Assembly (NCBI RefSeq): GCF_018294505.1
Contig: NC_057811.1
Coordinates: 20,972,024 to 21,036,023 of the forward strand
DNA from: Triticum aestivum
Taxonomy: Eukaryota; Streptophyta; Magnoliopsida; Poales; Poaceae
DNA: 64,000 bases
Direction: 5' to 3'
Shown: piece after piece, positions 9,665-20,542 of the stretch
Layout: every line of letters starts with the position of its first letter
Position numbering within the stretch: position 1 is the stretch's first letter
Position numbers and translations under genes: made by a program
Notes under the pieces: generated by a model
What the model saw: the letters and a program-made list of their open reading frames with translations, nothing else
What the model was told of the DNA's origin: nothing
The model's database searches: none

Positions 9665-11078
9665 GTAGCTTTATTTCCTCCAAAATGCTTACCATAATGA
9701 CCTAGACTTAGCAAATGTTCCTCCAAAATGACATAATTAGCTTACTTAGCTCGAAAATGATCTATACTTAGCTTTCTTTCCTCCGAAATGACCTAAGTTA
9801 TCTCTAATATGCTAAGTTATCTCTAATATACTTAGTTACCTAGGTTTGCTCAATAATGACATACACTTAGCTTACTTATCTAAAACATGGCATAATTAGC
9901 TTACTTAGGTTTGAAATGGCATAACAATCTTGGTAACCTCATATATGTCATATAGTTAGCTTATTATCCTCAAAAATGACATAATAAGCCTAATTAGCTC
10001 CAAAATGATCAATTTACCTAAGTTAGCTCTAAAATGCTAAATTAGCTCTATTATGCTTAGTTCACTCAAAAATGGCATAATTAGCTAGGTTAGCTCCATT
10101 TTACCTAAGTATGCTTACTTCTTCTTCTTCTTCTTCATTTTCTTCTTCTTCTTCTTCTAGTTTTCTTCTTCTAACTTTCTTGTTTCCCATTTTGCAGATT
10201 TCATTTACTTCACAGAAGCTTGCATGGATGGAGTGCTACTTTTCCCTTTCTGCTTTTCTTTTGTATCGATGAATAATGTGGAACTTGTTATATGGATGGA
10301 TGGATGGATGGATAGGTGTTGGATAAACAATGTGAAACTATTGTAATATGTATGGATGGAACTATGTGTTGGTTATGTATGTATGATGAAACTTGTGTGT
10401 TGGATATGTCATATGTCTGCTGTGAAATTTGTGTGTTGAAACGTGTGTGTTGAAATTGAATGAATTTAAGAAAAAACAGGGGCTATACAGGCTCTTTGCC
10501 GTCTGCTGGCAGACGGCAAAGAGCTTTTCCATGAGCCAGCTGACGACAAAGATGCCATGTGGCAGCTACCCGTGCATCCTGGGGTGCAATGGGATGGCCT
10601 ATTTGGCAGCTTTGCCTTCGGCTGGCAGACGGCAAAGACCTTTGCACCTTTGCCGTCTGCCAGGGGACGACATAGGATGACACGTGGCAGCACCTGGGGG
10701 TTGGCCCATTTGGTTACTTTGTCGTCCGCTGGCAGACGACAAACGTGCAATGGTCTTTGTCGTCTGCCAGCGGACGGCAAAGCAAGCCGTTAACCCCCTA
10801 ACGGACCTAACCTGCCACGTGTGACGTCCAGGCTCTTTGTCGTCTGCTGGCGGACGACAAAGGTGCAAAGGTCTTTGCCATCCCCCAGCAGAAGTCAAAG
10901 GTGCAAAGGTCTTGGCCAGCTTTGTCATCGGCCAGCAGACGGCAAAGAGCCCTTCGCCGTAGCCTATTCGGCCTGACCTATTGTAGTCTGTTGGCGGACG
11001 GCAAAGGCCTGTGCCGTCCACCAGGTATGCCTTTGCCGTCAGCTATGGCAGACGGCAAAGTGCCTGATTCCTGTAGTG
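9665..11078. mobile_element. Right-hand part of CACTA element E (GCCGTCTGCTGGC family)
   Basis: The right terminus at 11078 reads ...GATTCCTGTAGTG, the inverse of a CACTACAGGAATC TIR. Before it, 10490-11065 is an array of GCCGTCTGCTGGCAGACGGC palindromic units, typical subterminal repeats. Segment 9670-10110 is a degenerate tandem array of TCCAAAATGACATAATTAGC-like units. Segment 10200-10480 holds GGATGGAT and GTGTGTTG short repeats. No transposase is present. Element C appears to be inserted at its left edge (9664/9665). Confidence 0.7.
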
Positions 11079-11254
11079 TTTGTTTGTAAACTAATTTTTT
11101 TTCCTTTGATAGAATAGATTATAAACAATTGTAACATGATGAATATGCCTTTTTGCGAAGAAAAAAAATCATTAGCCTCCAATTTTTTCTCCTTTCCAAC
11201 ATAACACATAGGTTATCCCTACATTTGCATTTCCAATTATCTAAAACTATGATC
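11079..11254. other. Host spacer between CACTA E and the Copia element
   Basis: AT-rich sequence with no recognisable gene. Its last bases TGATC resemble the AGATC that follows the Copia element at 32722-32726, as expected for a decayed 5-bp target duplication. Confidence 0.5.
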
Positions 11255-11325
11255 TGAAAGAATTATGGAAGCATCTCAATCTCCATACACGGAGACCCGC
11301 GTTGTATATATTGATAGATGATGGT
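11255..11325 (-). repeat. Copia-1 3' LTR, distal piece
   Basis: These 71 bp match 32468-32538 with about seven differences and end at the GGT target duplicated by CACTA F. Confidence 0.9.
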
Positions 11326-11865
11326 CACTACTAGGAAAAGGCCTACTAATGGCGCACCTAATTTGGCCATTAATGGCGCATTAGTGGTTCGCCATTAGTA
11401 GCACGCCATTAGTATATTTTACTAATGGCGCACCACTGGTGCGCCATTAGTATCTGGTATACTAATGGCGCACCCCAGATGCGCCATTAGTATATACAAC
11501 AGTGCGCCATTAGTATGCCTCCCAGGGGGCCATGTATACCCAGGTGCTTTGGCATACTAATGGCGCACAACAACAGGATGCGCCATTAGTAACTTCGGCA
11601 TACTAATGGCGCACTGTTTAGTGATGCGCCATTAGTATCCTTTGGCATACTAATGGCGCACTATAATGTGATGCGCCATTAGTATGAATATTAGGTTTTT
11701 TTTATTTTTTTATTTTCTGTTTTTTGCACAGGTTACAAAATGTATAATTGGACAAAATATAGACAGCACACATCAACAACAGATTCATCGAATACAATAG
11801 AAGATATTATATTACAGGTCTCGAGACCGCGAGTTTGCCTTCACGTTACAAGTCGATATCGATCA

Positions 11866-12540
11866 TCTAAACTACCATCACATAAAAGAGAGCTGCGGTC
11901 ATCACGATGAGCATCATCACGATGAAACTCGTCTTCATCCGGTTCCTCCAACGCTCCCTCCCCTCTCCCGCTAGATAGCGGGCGTATCTAGATTCGGCCT
12001 CGGCCCTAGTGGCGTACCCTGAGGGCAGCATTGTTCACTTTATTCCCTTTGTGGCTTGAGTTTTCAAATTCAGCGGGGAACTTGTATCGTTCGTGCAGCT
12101 TCGTGAAGAGGAGGTTGCGCAAATTCCCTCGGCCAGGATGCCTCAGGTTCTCGGTGCTGATCGAGACGGTGCTCCGGAGAATGCACCCGAGCTGAAGCGA
12201 GTACCCCTTGACTATTCGTTCGGGCGCCGTTGGATTCCCGTCGGAGTCCACTTCAGTAACTTCCTCCTTGAGGGTGCGGAGCACGGTCGGGCGCCGGTCC
12301 TTCCGTTGCCTCTTCGGTTGGCTGCCATCTGTGCGTGCGCCGCCATCATCAGTGGTGGCATCCTCGGCGGCACCATCAGTGATGGCATCAGTGGGGTCAT
12401 CCTCGGCGGTACCATCAGTGGTCTCAGGATCGGTGGGGAAGGCGGCGTCCTCATACAAGTGACGTTGTTCCTCCATCTCCTGGGATAGCTTCCAGAATGG
12501 CTTGACGCCCGAACCCCCGGCCTCATCGTTGTTGGCCATG
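11866..12540 (-). pseudogene. CACTA F second-gene remnant: acidic N-terminal part and tail-anchor part
   Basis: From the ATG at about 12540 the frame starts MANNDEAGGSG and continues through an acidic, Asp/Thr-rich segment, a basic QPKRQRKDRR patch, and a conserved-looking region (GYSLQLGCILRSTVSI...LFTKLHERYKFP) to a stop near 12009. Directly downstream in another frame (about 12005-11867) is RYARYLAGEGRERWRNRMK followed by a hydrophobic segment (TSFIVMMLIVMTAALFYVMVV) and a stop. The two parts look like the ends of one gene joined by an internal deletion, or two exons. I recognise the N-terminal part as a type common in Triticeae CACTA elements, presumably the TNPA-like protein. The C-terminal layout, a charged stretch then one membrane segment at the very end, parallels the protein at 3406-3853. 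Confidence 0.55.
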
Positions 12541-12829
12541 TTTCTCTCTAAATAGGAACAAAGTTTGGTCAAAAAGTTGGTTATTGTCAAGGAACAAGAT
12601 CATGGTCTCATCATTTAGGGTTTTTCGACACCGAGGCATCCTAAAAGCTAAGCTTTTATCATTGAGGGTTTTTCGACGCCGAGGCACCCTAAAAGCCTAA
12701 GCTTTCATCATTTCGGTTTTTATCGACACCGAGGCACCCTAAAAGCCATGCATTAGTCACAAGTACGCCGGGGCACTTGATCCTACTAAATTAACTACTA
12801 AGATACCCCGGCCCATGCATTAGTCACAA

Positions 12830-12921
12830 GTACCCCATATGTCCTATTTTTAGCAAAGTCATGCTAAAATTCACGGAAAATTTCAGCATGACCTTTGCTG
12901 AAAATAGGACATATGGAGTAC
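12830..12921. repeat. 42-nt inverted repeat inside CACTA F
   Basis: Arms 12830-12871 and 12879-12921 pair with about four mismatches and one bulge around a 7-nt loop. They contain ATATGTCCTATTT and TCATGCT. Single-arm versions of the motif occur at about 8678-8705 in element C and 17895-17925 in F, so the palindrome may have arisen by inverted duplication of a conserved noncoding motif. Confidence 0.75.
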
Positions 12922-13139
12922 CCGAATTTGCCGGAACGGAAGTTAATCGACATTCCGGCAAACTCAAGGGCCTCTCGGGTGGACAAGGCAAAAAAGGCCT
13001 CCATCACAACATGGAAAATACATTGGCATGTGAAGAGGTGAAACAATATATGCATCTCCAAGCAGTATCATTCGACATTTTGGACAAAACACTACAAGCA
13101 ACATGAGACACTGAAAACAATTGCTACCAATGAATCTAC

Positions 13140-15360
13140 ACTTCTATAACAAAATAAATCAGAAACTTAGTCTGTCATCATTAGGTAGCCACCATTAGTT
13201 ATTCCGTTATGTTAAAGCAAATAAAACAGAGAATTGACTTGTGCAATCTGCAGGTAGCAGTAGCAGGGACGCGCAGGTTACTGCTGGTGGCATCCGAGAT
13301 GTTTCACGAACGTCGGGTGTGTGCCAATGTGTGCAAAGAATTGAAGATTGAAAAAGTTTCGAGCTACGCTGGAAGTTGATTGTGTGATGAGCTTCTTTTA
13401 AACGACAGTCGCTTTCAGAAAGAGATTGTTTGGTTTTTGTAATAGACTAAGTAAAGTTGTTGGAGTGAGCTGATCTCTTACATGGATAGCTTGCTTTGGT
13501 TTGGCTGAGAGCCATCCTTGTCGCTTTTACATGTGTTTGTTTTTCTTAGCTGAACCTGACAAACCTGAGGGTGCATCATCATATTTGTAATGACTGAAAA
13601 TATTTACTTCAGGAAATATTTACTACTGTAGTTTCTGTTACAAACAAAAAAAAGACTGAAGTTTGTCCTAGCTATATTTCAGGATGATTTTTCAGTTGCT
13701 CATGCTTTTTACAAATTGTAGCTACTGTTTTTTATACCTAAACAAAATTGCCCTAGCTATATTTGCTACTGTTTTTATACCTAATTTTTTGCTACTGTTT
13801 TTTTAATTTGCTACTGCTTTTTTTTATTTGCTACTGTTTTTATACCTAAACAAAATTTCCCTAGCTATATTTGCTACTCTTTTTTATTTGCTACTGTTTT
13901 TATACCTAATTTTTTGCTACTGTTTTTAAAATTGCTACTATTCTTTTAAAATTGCTACTGTTTTTTATACCTAAACAAAATTACCCTAGCTATATTTGCT
14001 AATATTTTTTATTTGCTACTGTTTTTATACCTAATTTTTTTGGTACTGTTTTTTTAAATTGCTACTGTTTTTGCTACTACCCTAATTTCCTAAAAGATTT
14101 CTAACTTTGCTAACTGTGCTAGATTTGCCCTAAAATCTATGCACAAAACCACAGAGAAGGCATTAGGCATTACACAAAAACACAGAGAACTGCTATAATT
14201 TACAACAGGCTTTTGGTTTCTGGAACCATTTCATGCCCAAGTGATCTGATCCTTGTACTTTTGCTACAATGATACAGTGTTATAAGTAGAATATGAAGGC
14301 ATTAGGCATTACAACAAAAGGAACAGAGCTGCTATATTTACAACATGCTTTGTATTATTTTATATGGGAAAATTTTGTTTTTGCCACTAGATTTTGTCAA
14401 ATTTTCTTATGCCACTCTAGATTTTGACATCTCGCTTTTGCCACTCTTAGTTTGTGACAATTATCACAATTGCCATTCTGTTAGGTTAATGGATGTTTTG
14501 ACCAAACGGAGCAGGGAAAAGACCATATTGCCCTATGTTATTTGTTTTGCTTTTGACACTCCAGTTTTCGCCAAATATTGCTTTTGCCACTAGAGTAACA
14601 TCTAATGTTACATAGTATTTTAGCATGACCTATTTGAAAATCTGACATCACACATCTTATGTTAAAAAGTTTGGCATGACCTATTTGGAAATATGTCATA
14701 GATAATTACACAATATTTTCACACAAGTCTTGACAGTTAATGGCATCATTACCAGCAACATAGTTCATAATATCAGGAAATTTGTTTATAGGAGTACACA
14801 TCCATCATCTAAACTTAACAGCAAGGTTCACATGTAGTTGCATCAACTAAGCAACAAGGTTCATATGTAGTTGCATCAACTACACTGCAAGGTTCACATA
14901 TGCATACTGACCACCCAAAAGCAACATGTAGCTGCATCAACTAAACAACAAGGTTCACATATGCATATGGACTACCCAAAAGCAAGGCCTTTACAAGTCT
15001 ACATAGTACAATGCAATAGCAATACAACAGGGTTCACATATATGCATTGTGCTCTAGAAAGTAGCAATTCATCTCACATTTTTGGCACATGAGTGCAATC
15101 AAGCTTCTTTTTCTCTTAGTAGTATGCAACTTTGGACAAAGTGCAAGAAATGGCTACTATATTCAGCACGCAAATTCCCTTGGGTTCTGTGATTATTGTT
15201 ATAATTGCTATGAACAATATGTATAATGTCATAACATGTGTAGCTAGTTCAGAAAATAAATACAGAATAGTGGCAGGTTTGCATTGTTTGAGTAAGCCAA
15301 CCACCATAGTATCTACAAGCGGCTCAATCAAACAAGACTATCGCAGTCCACTACTGCCCT
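13140..15360. other. Noncoding interior of CACTA F with degenerate tandem repeats
   Basis: Segment 13640-14060 repeats a unit built from TTTGCTACTGTTTTTATACC and CCCTAGCTATATT. Segment 14820-15060 repeats CAAGGTTCACATATGC and GTTGCATCAACTA. No gene was recognised in these 2.2 kb. Confidence 0.6.
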
Positions 15361-15369
15361 AACCCTAAA

Positions 15370-15880
15370 ATTTGCAAACCCTACACCCTAAAATTTACAA
15401 AGGGGAAGGAGGAGGCCGGAGGGGGAGGGAGAGGTGGGGGCAGTACCTGAGGAGGCGGAGGAGGCCGGAGGGGACAAGGAGGAGGTCGGAGCGGCGCGGC
15501 GGTGGCGCGGACGAGGAGGAGGGCGAGGACAAGGACGACGGGGCGGCGGCGTCGGGAGAGGAGAGGGGAAGGGGATCGAGGGCGACGTCGAGGGGCGAGG
15601 AGGAGGTCGGGGCAGTGGCGTCGGGAGAGGAGAGGGGAAGGGGCAGCGGCGTCGGGGCGTCGGGGCGGAGACGAGGACGACGGGGCGGCGTCGAGGCGGC
15701 GGGGCAGCGGCGTCGGGAGAAGAGAGGGGAAGGGGATCGAGGGAGAGGGCGAGGGAGAGAGAGGGGATAGGTTATCTTCCAACAGGTACATCCATACTAA
15801 TGGCGCACCTCACCATGGTGCGCCATAAGTACATCCATACTAATGGCGCACCTCACCCTGGTGCGCCATTAGTATTTTTT
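15370..15880. repeat. GC-rich low-complexity tract followed by misplaced subterminal repeats
   Basis: Segment 15400-15775 is GGAGGAGGCGGCG-type low-complexity sequence that opens several long frames on both strands; none has a recognisable domain. Segment 15787-15872 carries two TACTAATGGCGCACC palindromic units, the element's end-type repeats, right next to the truncated C-terminal side of TNP2. This suggests an internal deletion joint or an older insertion inside F. Confidence 0.6.
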
Positions 15881-15881
15881 T

Positions 15882-17863
15882 TTTTGATTTCTGCTCGAGC
15901 CAACAGGTTATCTTCCACCTGACCTGATCCACACCAAGTTCCCTCTACTAGCTGCTCTGGCATGTTGAGCAGGGTACCAAGCAGACTTTCGCACATGTTC
16001 TTCGTGATATGCATGACATCAAGGCTGTGAGGCACACGGTGGATCTTCCAGTACGGCAAGTCCCAGAAAACAGACCTCGTTTTCCATACCTTCAGCAGCG
16101 GCTCTGGCGCCTTTCGCTTCTTTCCCGGCTCTGGCGCCTTTTGCTTCTTTCCCGGCAGTGGGCAGTCTTTCCAATTTTTCAACAGCTCGTCTATTTCCTC
16201 GCCGCTCCTCGTACGCGGGCGTCCTTGGGGTTCGGTTTCACCATCGAATAGATCCTTGCGTTTTCTCCACGGGTCATCGTCGCGAAGCCACCTTCGATGT
16301 CCCATGAACACGGTTTTCGAAGACCCGGGATCTCTATCTAGCTGGCGATACGTTGTGTAATCCATGCACCTGACGCATCCTGAAAATCCGTGGACCACCT
16401 GCCCCGCGACATATCCGTAACCGAGATAGTCGTGCACCGTCGTGAGCAGCGCGGCTCTCATAGGGAAATATTCTTTCTCTGCGGTGTCCCACGTATTGGC
16501 TGGCGTTTTCCACAGCGTGTCAAGCTCCTCTTTCAGCAGCCCCAGATACATATTGATGTCGTTCCCTGGTTGTTTCGGTCCTTCAATTAGCATACTCATG
16601 TGAATGTACTTCCTCTTCATGCACAACCAGGGGGAAGGTTGTACATCCACACAAACACAGGCCAGGTGCTATGTGTGCTTCTCTGGCTGCCAAACGGATT
16701 GACTCCATTGGTGCTCGCGCCCAGCACGATGTTCCTTGGATCGTTCCCAAATTCTAGGTCTTCGAAGTTCAACGCTTGCCACTGGCTCGCATCCTTAGGG
16801 TGACTCAGCATCTTGTCTTTTTTATCTATCTCCGGATCATTTGCGTCATCTTCTCGCTTCTTCTCCTCCCTATCCGCGTGCCAACGCAGGAGCTTTGCTA
16901 CCTTAGGGTCCGCGAAATACCGCTGCAGACGAGGAGTGATCGGAAAGTACCACACCACTTTTCGAGGAGCTTTCTTCCTCTTCTTGTATCGAGTGACGCC
17001 GCACACCGGACATATGGTAGACTCCGCGTGCTCGTCCCGATAAATGATGCAATTGTTCATGCACACATGGTATTTCACGTGCGGTAAATCCAGAGGACAC
17101 ACGATTTTCTTCGCCTCCTCCAAATTGGTCGGGCACTTGTTCCCCTTGGGAAGACGTTCGTGCCAGAATGACATGTTCTCGTCGAAGCATGCGTCGGTCA
17201 TTTTGTGTTTTACCTTCATCTCCAGAGCCATGAGCGTTACTTTCAGGCGGGTATCCTTGGGCCTGCATCCTTCATACAATGGAGTAACCGCGTCTAACTC
17301 AAGTTGATCCATCTTGGCTTTCTCTCGGGCGGCAGCTCTTGCGTTATCCGTCTGCTTGAGAAGCAGCTCTTGAATATGAGGGTCCTGCACCCAGCCCATC
17401 GATGGTCCAGCGTCGTCTGCTCCGCCGGCATCATCATCTTCATGATCATGCCCGTCGTCTGCTCCGGCATCTTCCTCATCATCATGTCCTGCATCTTCTA
17501 CATGATGACTGTGTACAGCATCACCGTCGTGATCATCTCCTGGGGATTCTTCGTCTTCTCGCCCGCCCGAGCCGCGGTGGTTGTCTTGCTGCCCTTCCTC
17601 ATTTCTTGCCCGGCCCCCATGGACGACTTCGTAGTCATCTTCATCACCTTGCCACCGATAGCCATCCATGAAACCACGCAAGAGCAGGTGGTCCCGCACC
17701 TGCCCGGATTCCGGGTCCGCAATAAGGCTCTTTAGCTTGCATCTTCGACACGGACATCTTATCTCCGTCTCGTTCTTTTGAAGCATCTCAGCCTTCGCGG
17801 ACCTCAAAAACCTATTCACGATGCCTTCGGTCATCATGCGGACCATGGTCGCCTGCGGGGTAG
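15882..17863 (-). pseudogene. TNP2-like CACTA transposase of element F, C-terminal half deleted
   Basis: Two long minus-strand frames cover the N-terminal and core parts. The first (from about 17863 to 16617) starts MVRMMTEGIVNRFLRSAKAE and carries the RCPCRRCK motif, an acidic histidine-rich stretch, DLPHVKYHVCMNNCIIYR, a CPVCG motif and HSTWPVFVWMYNLPP. The second (16650 to 15890) continues with PWLCMKRKYIHMSML, EGPKQPGND, GYGYVAGQVVHGFSGC and a GKKRKAPEP repeat, then LLKVWKTRSVFWDLPYW. The frames overlap at 16617-16650 and join by a -1 shift at CTTCCCCCTGG. The DUF4218 and DUF4216 regions seen in element C are absent. The two frames are otherwise long and open, so this copy decayed little outside the deletion. 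Confidence 0.85.
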
Positions 17864-18943
17864 AGCAAAACGATATTTTAGAACCAAGAAAAATTTTGGC
17901 ATGACTTTCCCTAAAAATAGGACCAAAAAGAATGCTTAATGCCAAAATTCTCGCCGAAACGGAAATGAATCAACATTCCGGCAAAATATTGGCAACTATC
18001 GCATTTCAAATACCGGTACACCTCCAAACACAAACACATATGCAACACCACAAACATATGCAACACCACGAACATACATAGATCTAGCTAGGCCATAAAA
18101 AGTGCATGTGCACATTGTTGTAGGGAGAACAACATAAATATAGCTTCCCCCCTTACTTACCTATCAAAACAAGGTAATTTAACCACTTAAATTGAATGAC
18201 TCTATGGTGGAAATGAGGTGAAAAAGAGGAGGCACCTGAGACAAGGAGGAGGTGGAGAGAATGAAGTGGGGAGAAAGTGAGTGTGGGTAGGAGAGGCTGT
18301 CCAAAATATCTTGTTGCTGCCCACTTACTAATGGCGCACCAACTCTAAATGCCCCATTAGTAATCCAGGTTACTAATGGCGCACCTTCTGGTGGTGCGCC
18401 ATTAGTAGTTTTGCAAAAAAAAACATACTAATGGCGCACTGTTCCACAGTGCGCCATTACTAGTTTAAACTAGTAATGGCGCACGGTGGAAAAGTGCGCC
18501 ATTAGTAGTTTTGCAAAATAGGGAATAAAAAATATAATAGAAAAAACAACATTAGTGGCGCACTTTCCGGCAGGTGCGCCATTACTAGTTACAACTAGTA
18601 ATGGCGCACTGTGTCTGGATGCGCCATTAGTATGTTTGGACAGGCACACTAGTAAAAAAAATTGATACTAATGGCGCACCCTGGGCCAGGTGCGCCATTA
18701 CTAGTTACAACTAGTAATGGCGCACTGTGTCTGGATGCGCCATTAGTATGTTTGGACAGGCGCACTAGTTAAAAAAAATTGATACTAATGGCGCACCCTG
18801 CGCCAGGTGCCCCATTAGTAGTTTCAACTCTAATGGCGTATTAGAAGGTGGTGCGCCATTAGTATATACTAATGGCGCACCGCTTGTCTGGTGCGCCATT
18901 ACTGTCAATCCCATCTATAGCCCTTTTTCTAGTAGTGGGTGCG

Positions 18944-20514
18944 TGATACATCTCCAACGTATCTTTAATTTATGAAGTATTCATGCTGTTATATTATCTA
19001 TCTTGGATGTTTAATGGGCTTTTATATGTTGTTTTATATGATTTTTGGGACTAACCTATTAACCTAGAGCCCAGTGCCAGTTTCTGTTTTCTCCTTGTTT
19101 TTGAGTTTTGTAGAAAAGGAATACCAAATGGAGTCCAATTGACGTGCCAATTTTTGATGATTTTTTATGGACCAAAAGAAGACCACGGAGCATCGGAGTT
19201 GGGCCAGAAGAGTCCCGGGCTGCCCACGAGGGTGGGGGCGCGCCCACCCCCCCCCCCCCCCCCCCCGGGCGCGTTGGCCTGCCTCATGGATAGCTCGGAC
19301 ACCTCCTTGACGTGAGACCGACGCCAAAAATTCCTATAAATACAGAAACCTCGGAAAATTAACCTAGATCAGGAGTTCCGCCGCCGCAAGCCTCTGTAGC
19401 CACGAGAAATCAATCTAGGCCCTCTCCGGCACCCTGCCGGAGGGGGCCATCATCACCGGAGGCCATGGAGGAGTATCCCGGAGAGGCCATCATCGCCATG
19501 AAGGCCAACGACCAGAGGGAGAACCTTTCCCCATCTAGGGGGGAGGCCATGGAGTAGGAAGCACAAGGGGGAGAACCTCTCCTCCTCTCTCTCGGTGGCG
19601 CCGGAGTGCCATCGGGAGGGGAATCATCGCCGCGGTGATCGTCTTCATCAACATCACCATCGTCATCACCATCCTCACTTATTTTACGCGGTCCACTCTC
19701 CCGCACCCCGCTGTAATCCCTACTTGAACATGGTGCTTTATGCCACATATTATGATCCAATGATGTGTTGCCATCTTATGATGTTTTGAGTAGATATCCT
19801 TTGTCTTTGGGTTGATTGATGATCTAGATTGGTGCGAGTTGTATGTTTTATTTTGGTGCTGTCCTATTGTGCCCTCCGTGTCACGCAAGCATGAGGGATT
19901 CCCGCTGTAGGGTGTTGCAATACGTTCATGATTCGCTTATAGTGGGTTGGTGAGTGACTTAAACACAAACCCGAGTAAGGGGGTTGTTGTGTATGGGAAT
20001 AAAGAGGACTTGATGCTTTAATGCTATGGTTGGGTTTTACCTTAATGATCTTTAGTAGTTGCGGATGCTTGCTAGAGTTCCAATCATAAGTGCATATGAT
20101 CCAAGAAGAGAAAGTATGTTAGCTTATGCCTCTCCCTCATATGAAATTGCAATGACGACTACCGGTCTTGTTAACAATTGCCTAGGACAATTCCGCACAC
20201 CGATCCAACATTATTCCATAGTCGCTATTTATAATATTTAGTAGTATATTCTAACTTTATGATAACAAGACCTACTTTTATATTTTAGCTCTCCGATATC
20301 ATGCAAAGTTATCCTCTTCATACCCACAACGTAGTTTTATTTCTCGTTTCAAGTTGGAAGCAAACGTTCGGTGTACGTAGAGTTGTATCAGTGGCAGATA
20401 GGACTTGAGAGAATATTGATCTTACCTTTAGCTCCTTGTGGGTTCTACACTCCATACTTACCACTTCCACCTTTGCGAATTGCTATGATGATTCCCTGCA
20501 CTTGGGGATTATCA
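18944..20514 (+). repeat. Left LTR of the Gypsy element
   Basis: 1571 bp, TG...CA. It pairs with 24496-26050 along its whole length; the length difference is mainly a poly-C expansion near 19250. Small frames in it (for example around 19600) are present in both LTRs but have no recognisable domain. Confidence 0.92.
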
Positions 20515-20524
20515 AGCTCTTTTC

Positions 20525-20542
20525 TGGCGCCGTTGCCGGGGA
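20525..20542 (+). promoter_or_regulatory. Primer-binding site, tRNA-Asp type
   Basis: TGGCGCCGTTGCCGGGGA is complementary to the 3' end of plant tRNA-Asp and starts 10 nt after the left LTR. Confidence 0.85.

Larger units (their letters stand above)
11326..18937. mobile_element. Complete CACTA transposon F, inserted in the Copia-1 3' LTR
   Basis: Both ends are visible: CACTACTAGGAAAAGG at 11326 and the inverse of CACTACTAGAAAAAGGG ending at 18937. A GGT target duplication lies at 11323-11325 and 18938-18940. Subterminal arrays of TACTAATGGCGCACC in both orientations occupy about 11345-11690 and 18325-18905. Inside are a broken TNP2 gene (minus, 15882-17863) and a remnant of the second gene (minus, 11866-12540), plus noncoding sequence. 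The 7.6-kb copy lacks the C-terminal half of TNP2, so it is non-autonomous but could have been moved by related transposase. A 116-bp tandem duplication of subterminal units is seen around 18590-18790. Confidence 0.93.

Noticed and set aside
10599..11021. Minus-strand frame of 140 codons
   Set aside because: It is a translation of the GCCGTC subterminal repeats, without codon bias or domain.
10490..11065. Regular palindromic spacing resembling a CRISPR array
   Set aside because: Units are irregular in spacing and orientation and abut a CACTA terminus; this is a eukaryotic subterminal array.
15358..15405. CCCTAACCCTAAA telomere-like sequence
   Set aside because: Only two to four imperfect units, inside a transposon; too short for an interstitial telomere array.
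15372..15922. Long GC-rich frames on both strands
   Set aside because: They come from GGAGGAGGCGGCG low-complexity sequence with no domain, and open equally on both strands.
19059..19327. Small frames in the Gypsy LTR, repeated at 24603-24950
   Set aside because: Both LTRs carry them, but the frame is broken by the C-run and shows no protein motif.
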